Positions 14,790-16,916 of a stretch of 16,916 nucleotides of DNA are shown one piece after another; the stretch's first letter is position 1; each line of letters starts with the position of its first letter. The notes beneath the pieces were generated by a model. That model made no database searches, had not been told where the DNA came from, and worked only from the letters and a program-made list of their open reading frames with translations. The DNA is from Elusimicrobiales bacterium (GTDB taxonomy: Bacteria; Elusimicrobiota; Elusimicrobia; Elusimicrobiales; UBA9959), in the NCBI GenBank assembly GCA_026416895.1, contig JAOAEH010000041.1, positions 1-16,916 of the forward strand. Direction: 5' to 3'. A program made the translations under genes and the position numbers.

Positions 14790-15728
14790 ATGAGAATTAT
14801 AGTTACTGGTGGAAGTGGTTTTATAGGATCTAACTTAATAAAAATACTAAAACTAAATGGTTATGAAGTAATATCACTGACAAGAAAAAAGTCATTCGAA
14901 AAAGATGGAGTAAAATATTTAAATACTGACTATCATAATTTAGATATTCTAAGAAAAAACATACAAGGAGATATTATAATTCATTTAGCAGCAACACTTT
15001 TTGCAAGAAATAAAAATGAATTTATAAAAGAAAATGTATCAACAACAAAAAATATAGTGAAAGCTGCATTTGAAAATGGAATTAAAAAGATTATCTATAT
15101 TTCTTCACTTGCTGCAGGTGGTCCATCCAAAAATCCTAATAAACCTAAAATGGAAACAGACCAAGATAGCCCTGTCTCTTATTATGGTTTAAGTAAATTA
15201 ATGGGAGAGTGGGAAATAAAAAAATTTCATAAATGGGTAATATTAAGACCTCCAATAGTATACGGGCCAAAAGATGATGGATTTTCAACAATAGCAAAAT
15301 GGGTAAAAAAAGGAATAATAATTTCACCATCAAATCCAAATGCAAAATTCAGTTTTGTATTTGCTCAAGATTTAGTTAAATGCATTATGAGATCTTTGTC
15401 CGACGATATACTTAATGAAACTTTTTATGTATGCGAAAGAAACACATACTCTTGGGATGAATTTATAGAAGAAATGGCAAAAAGCATGAATGTAAAAAAA
15501 CCAAAAATAATAAAAATGCCAAAAAACTTAATGAAATTAACAGCATTGTCTTTTGAAATATTTTCATATATTTTTAATTTCAAACCAATACTTAATAGAG
15601 ATAAAATAAGAGAAGCTACACATTATCATTGGATAGCATCACCACAAAAATGGGAAGAAAAAACCGGATTTGTACAATGGACTAATATAAAAGAAGGATT
15701 CACAAAAACATTTAGTAAAATCAGCTGA
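14790..15728 (+). CDS. NAD(P)-dependent epimerase/dehydratase-type (extended SDR) protein
   Basis: 312 residues, cytoplasmic Rossmann fold. The nucleotide loop VTGGSGFIGSNL (5-16) follows an N-terminal beta strand. D/HLAAT (65-69), ISSLAAGG with catalytic Ser at 105-106, and Y132-x3-K136 (YGLSK) give the SDR active site; LRPPIVYGP (152-160) is the usual substrate-side block. The protein acts on an unidentified nucleotide sugar, sterol-like or dihydroflavonol-like substrate. The overall look is closest to the NAD-dependent epimerase / 3-beta-HSD group. The C-terminal third (TALSFEIFSYIFNFKP, then REATHYHWIASPQKWEEKTGF) is typical of that group's substrate domain. The start has AGGAGA upstream. 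There are no sugar-biosynthesis neighbours to narrow the substrate. Confidence 0.88.
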   Translation: MRIIVTGGSGFIGSNLIKILKLNGYEVISLTRKKSFEKDGVKYLNTDYHNLDILRKNIQGDIIIHLAATLFARNKNEFIKENVSTTKNIVKAAFENGIKKIIYISSLAAGGPSKNPNKPKMETDQDSPVSYYGLSKLMGEWEIKKFHKWVILRPPIVYGPKDDGFSTIAKWVKKGIIISPSNPNAKFSFVFAQDLVKCIMRSLSDDILNETFYVCERNTYSWDEFIEEMAKSMNVKKPKIIKMPKNLMKLTALSFEIFSYIFNFKPILNRDKIREATHYHWIASPQKWEEKTGFVQWTNIKEGFTKTFSKIS

Positions 15729-15744
15729 AAATAACTAAAATTTG

Positions 15745-15750
15745 TATAAT
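15745..15750 (+). promoter_or_regulatory. -10 box of tRNA-Ser
   Basis: TATAAT in the context TTTGTATAAT, 21 bases before the tRNA's first base, would give a short 5' leader of about 15 bases. No good -35 is seen. Confidence 0.5.
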
Positions 15751-15771
15751 ATAAATATAAAACCAACCAGA

Positions 15772-15862
<91 letters not shown>

Positions 15863-15922
15863 CAGAAATAACTAAGATTTTCTTATCAATAGGGAGAAAG
15901 ATATTTTTGCCTAATTTAAATC

Positions 15923-15931
15923 TGATAAAAT
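15923..15931 (+). promoter_or_regulatory. Extended -10 promoter before the small tail-anchored protein gene
   Basis: TGATAAAAT (TGn plus TAAAAT, one change from TATAAT) lies 18 bases before the ATG at 15950. The GGAGG ribosome site (about 15939-15943) is between them, so this unit, unlike that at 3094, has a normal short leader. A TTGCCT at 15907 is too close (13 bases) to act as a good -35. Confidence 0.45.
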
Positions 15932-15949
15932 TTATTTTGGAGGAATTAT

Positions 15950-16231
15950 ATGAACTTAAAATCAATAATTATTAAAGAATTGATAAACAAAGGACTTGAT
16001 ATCATTCCTAAAATTGTTAATATATTTCATAATAAACAAACTAATCTTCAAAATAATGATATTGAAGCAATAAAAAAACTTATAATAGAAGAAGGAAGAT
16101 TGCTTTCATCCATATCTTATGATTTAGAAAAAATAAAAAACATATTAGAGCTAATCAAAAAAATTATTTATATTATACTTTTTACAAATATATTACTTTT
16201 AATTTTTCTGTTAATATTCTTAATTAAATAA
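15950..16231 (+). CDS. Small tail-anchored membrane protein of unknown function
   Basis: 93 residues. Residues 1-68 are predicted to be helical and charged (probable coiled coil through EAIKKLIIEEGRLLSSISYDLEKIKNILELIKK), and the last ~23 residues are one continuous hydrophobic helix. This gives a C-tail anchor with the N-terminal part presumably in the cytoplasm. No family is recognised. The start has a strong GGAGG, and an extended -10 lies just upstream. The following Sua5 gene begins one base after this stop (TAAaATG at 16229-16235), so the two are probably co-expressed. This says little about function. Confidence 0.72.
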   Translation: MNLKSIIIKELINKGLDIIPKIVNIFHNKQTNLQNNDIEAIKKLIIEEGRLLSSISYDLEKIKNILELIKKIIYIILFTNILLLIFLLIFLIK

Positions 16232-16232
16232 A

Positions 16233-16916
16233 ATGCCAATAATTAAAGCTACCAAATCAAATATAGAAAAATGTGCTAAGTTAATTAAAAAAGGAGAACT
16301 TGTTGCATTTCCAACAGAAACTGTATATGGACTTGGTGGATGTGTATTCAATGAAAAAGCGATAAAAAAAATTTTTAAATTAAAACAAAGGCCTTACAAT
16401 GATCCTTTAATAGTTCATATCTCTTCATATAAACAATTAAAAGAAATAGCATATGTTGATAAAAAGATTTTAAGCTTTCTCAAAAAAATATGGCCATCAC
16501 CACTTACTATAATTTTACCTAAAAAAAATGTCATACCCGATATAGTTACTTCTAAATTAAATACTGTTGCTGTAAGATATCCTCAAAATAAAATAGCATT
16601 GTCTTTAATAAAATTATCTAAAACTCCTATTGCCGCACCTAGTGCAAATAAATTTTCAAGATTAAGTCCAACAACACCACAACATGTTTTCAAATATTTT
16701 CCAACTATACCAATTCTTGATGGAGGAAAAACGGTTCATGGAATTGAATCAACAGTAATAAAAATTGAAAATGACATATTATATATTCTTAGGTATGGGG
16801 CAGTAACAGTTGAAAAATTAAAAAAAATCTGGAAGGGAAAAATAAAAAAATACAACAATAAAAACAAAAAATTATCACCAGGAATGTTAAAAAAACATTA
16901 TTCACCAATAAAAAAA
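16233..16916 (+). CDS. sua5: Sua5/YciO/YrdC-type L-threonylcarbamoyladenylate synthase (3' end outside window)
   Basis: The frame stays open from ATG 16233 to the window edge (228 codons), so the C-terminus is missing. The enzyme makes threonylcarbamoyl-AMP from threonine, bicarbonate and ATP, the first step of the t6A37 modification of tRNAs that read ANN codons. Motifs: FPTETVYGLGG (~28-38), LKQRPYNDPLIVHI (substrate Lys/Arg near 51-53), APSANKFSRLSPTTP (~136-150), LDGGKTVHGIESTVI and ILRYGAVT. A linker containing SPGMLKKHYSP (~214-224) follows. That block is the hallmark of the longer Sua5 form, which carries an extra C-terminal domain, rather than short TsaC/YrdC. There is no ribosome site; the start is one base after the upstream stop, so coupling is likely. 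Confidence 0.94.
   Translation, partial: MPIIKATKSNIEKCAKLIKKGELVAFPTETVYGLGGCVFNEKAIKKIFKLKQRPYNDPLIVHISSYKQLKEIAYVDKKILSFLKKIWPSPLTIILPKKNVIPDIVTSKLNTVAVRYPQNKIALSLIKLSKTPIAAPSANKFSRLSPTTPQHVFKYFPTIPILDGGKTVHGIESTVIKIENDILYILRYGAVTVEKLKKIWKGKIKKYNNKNKKLSPGMLKKHYSPIKK

Noticed and set aside
15712..15742. TTTAGT...ACTAAA inverted repeat around the end of the SDR gene
   Set aside because: Six AT-rich pairs with a long loop and no T-tract; expected by chance in this composition.
15863..15949. Terminator after tRNA-Ser (TAAGA-TTT-TCTTA at 15873-15885)
   Set aside because: The stem is only five weak pairs with a 3-base loop, and no T-tract follows.

Overview
This is a strongly AT-rich, densely packed bacterial chromosome segment. 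All 19 confident protein genes, one broken gene and one tRNA lie on the + strand. The gene set points to a diderm (two-membrane) bacterium: a LolA-type lipoprotein carrier, a TolQ/ExbB-TolR/ExbD-TonB energy-transducing module and a secreted protein that looks like an outer-membrane beta-barrel. An HrcA/CIRCE-type heat-shock operator is also present. No gene fixes the phylum. A low-GC uncultivated diderm lineage (for example Elusimicrobiota- or Omnitrophota-like) is only a guess. I see no transposase, integrase, phage gene or CRISPR array, so this reads as core genome.

Layout. (1) 1-3066: the 3' end of ftsK, then lolA, pgsA and pgpA, with stop/start overlaps throughout. pgpA is interrupted by a single in-frame TAA. 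(2) 3094-3915: a secreted, probably outer-membrane protein with its own extended -10 promoter and almost no leader. (3) 3999-8307: a four-gene overlapping signalling operon. It encodes a receiver-GGDEF protein, a Ser/Thr kinase with a large multi-pass membrane domain, a PP2C phosphatase and a small protein with a possible degenerate FHA fold. (4) 8304-10406: the groES-groEL operon, with a good promoter bracketed by two CIRCE-like operators and closed by a strong rho-independent terminator. (5) 10459-12490: YggS (PLP homeostasis), a YggU/DUF167 protein and MtnA (methionine salvage). (6) 12516-14234: the proton-channel and TonB-like trio, followed by a doubtful 37-codon ORF and a small three-helix membrane protein. 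(7) 14790-16916: an SDR-family epimerase/reductase, tRNA-Ser(GCU), a small tail-anchored protein and the start of a Sua5-type threonylcarbamoyl-AMP synthase that runs off the window.

How the parts work together. Region 1 joins chromosome segregation with phospholipid (PgsA to PgpA gives phosphatidylglycerol) and lipoprotein traffic. Region 3 has the writer, the eraser and a possible reader of Ser/Thr phosphorylation, coupled to a response regulator with a diguanylate cyclase-like output. Region 4 is classical repressor-controlled chaperonin. Region 6 uses proton-motive force to drive work at the outer membrane. The tRNA and Sua5 are both translation genes: Sua5 makes the precursor for t6A on ANN-decoding tRNAs, and tRNA-Ser(GCU) reads AGY codons, so it is a plausible substrate.

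No stretch longer than about 120 bases lacks an annotated gene or site. The most interesting points are the dual altered CIRCE operators at groESL, the overlapping receiver-GGDEF/kinase/phosphatase/FHA-like cassette, the one-stop split of pgpA, and two genes that look leaderless.
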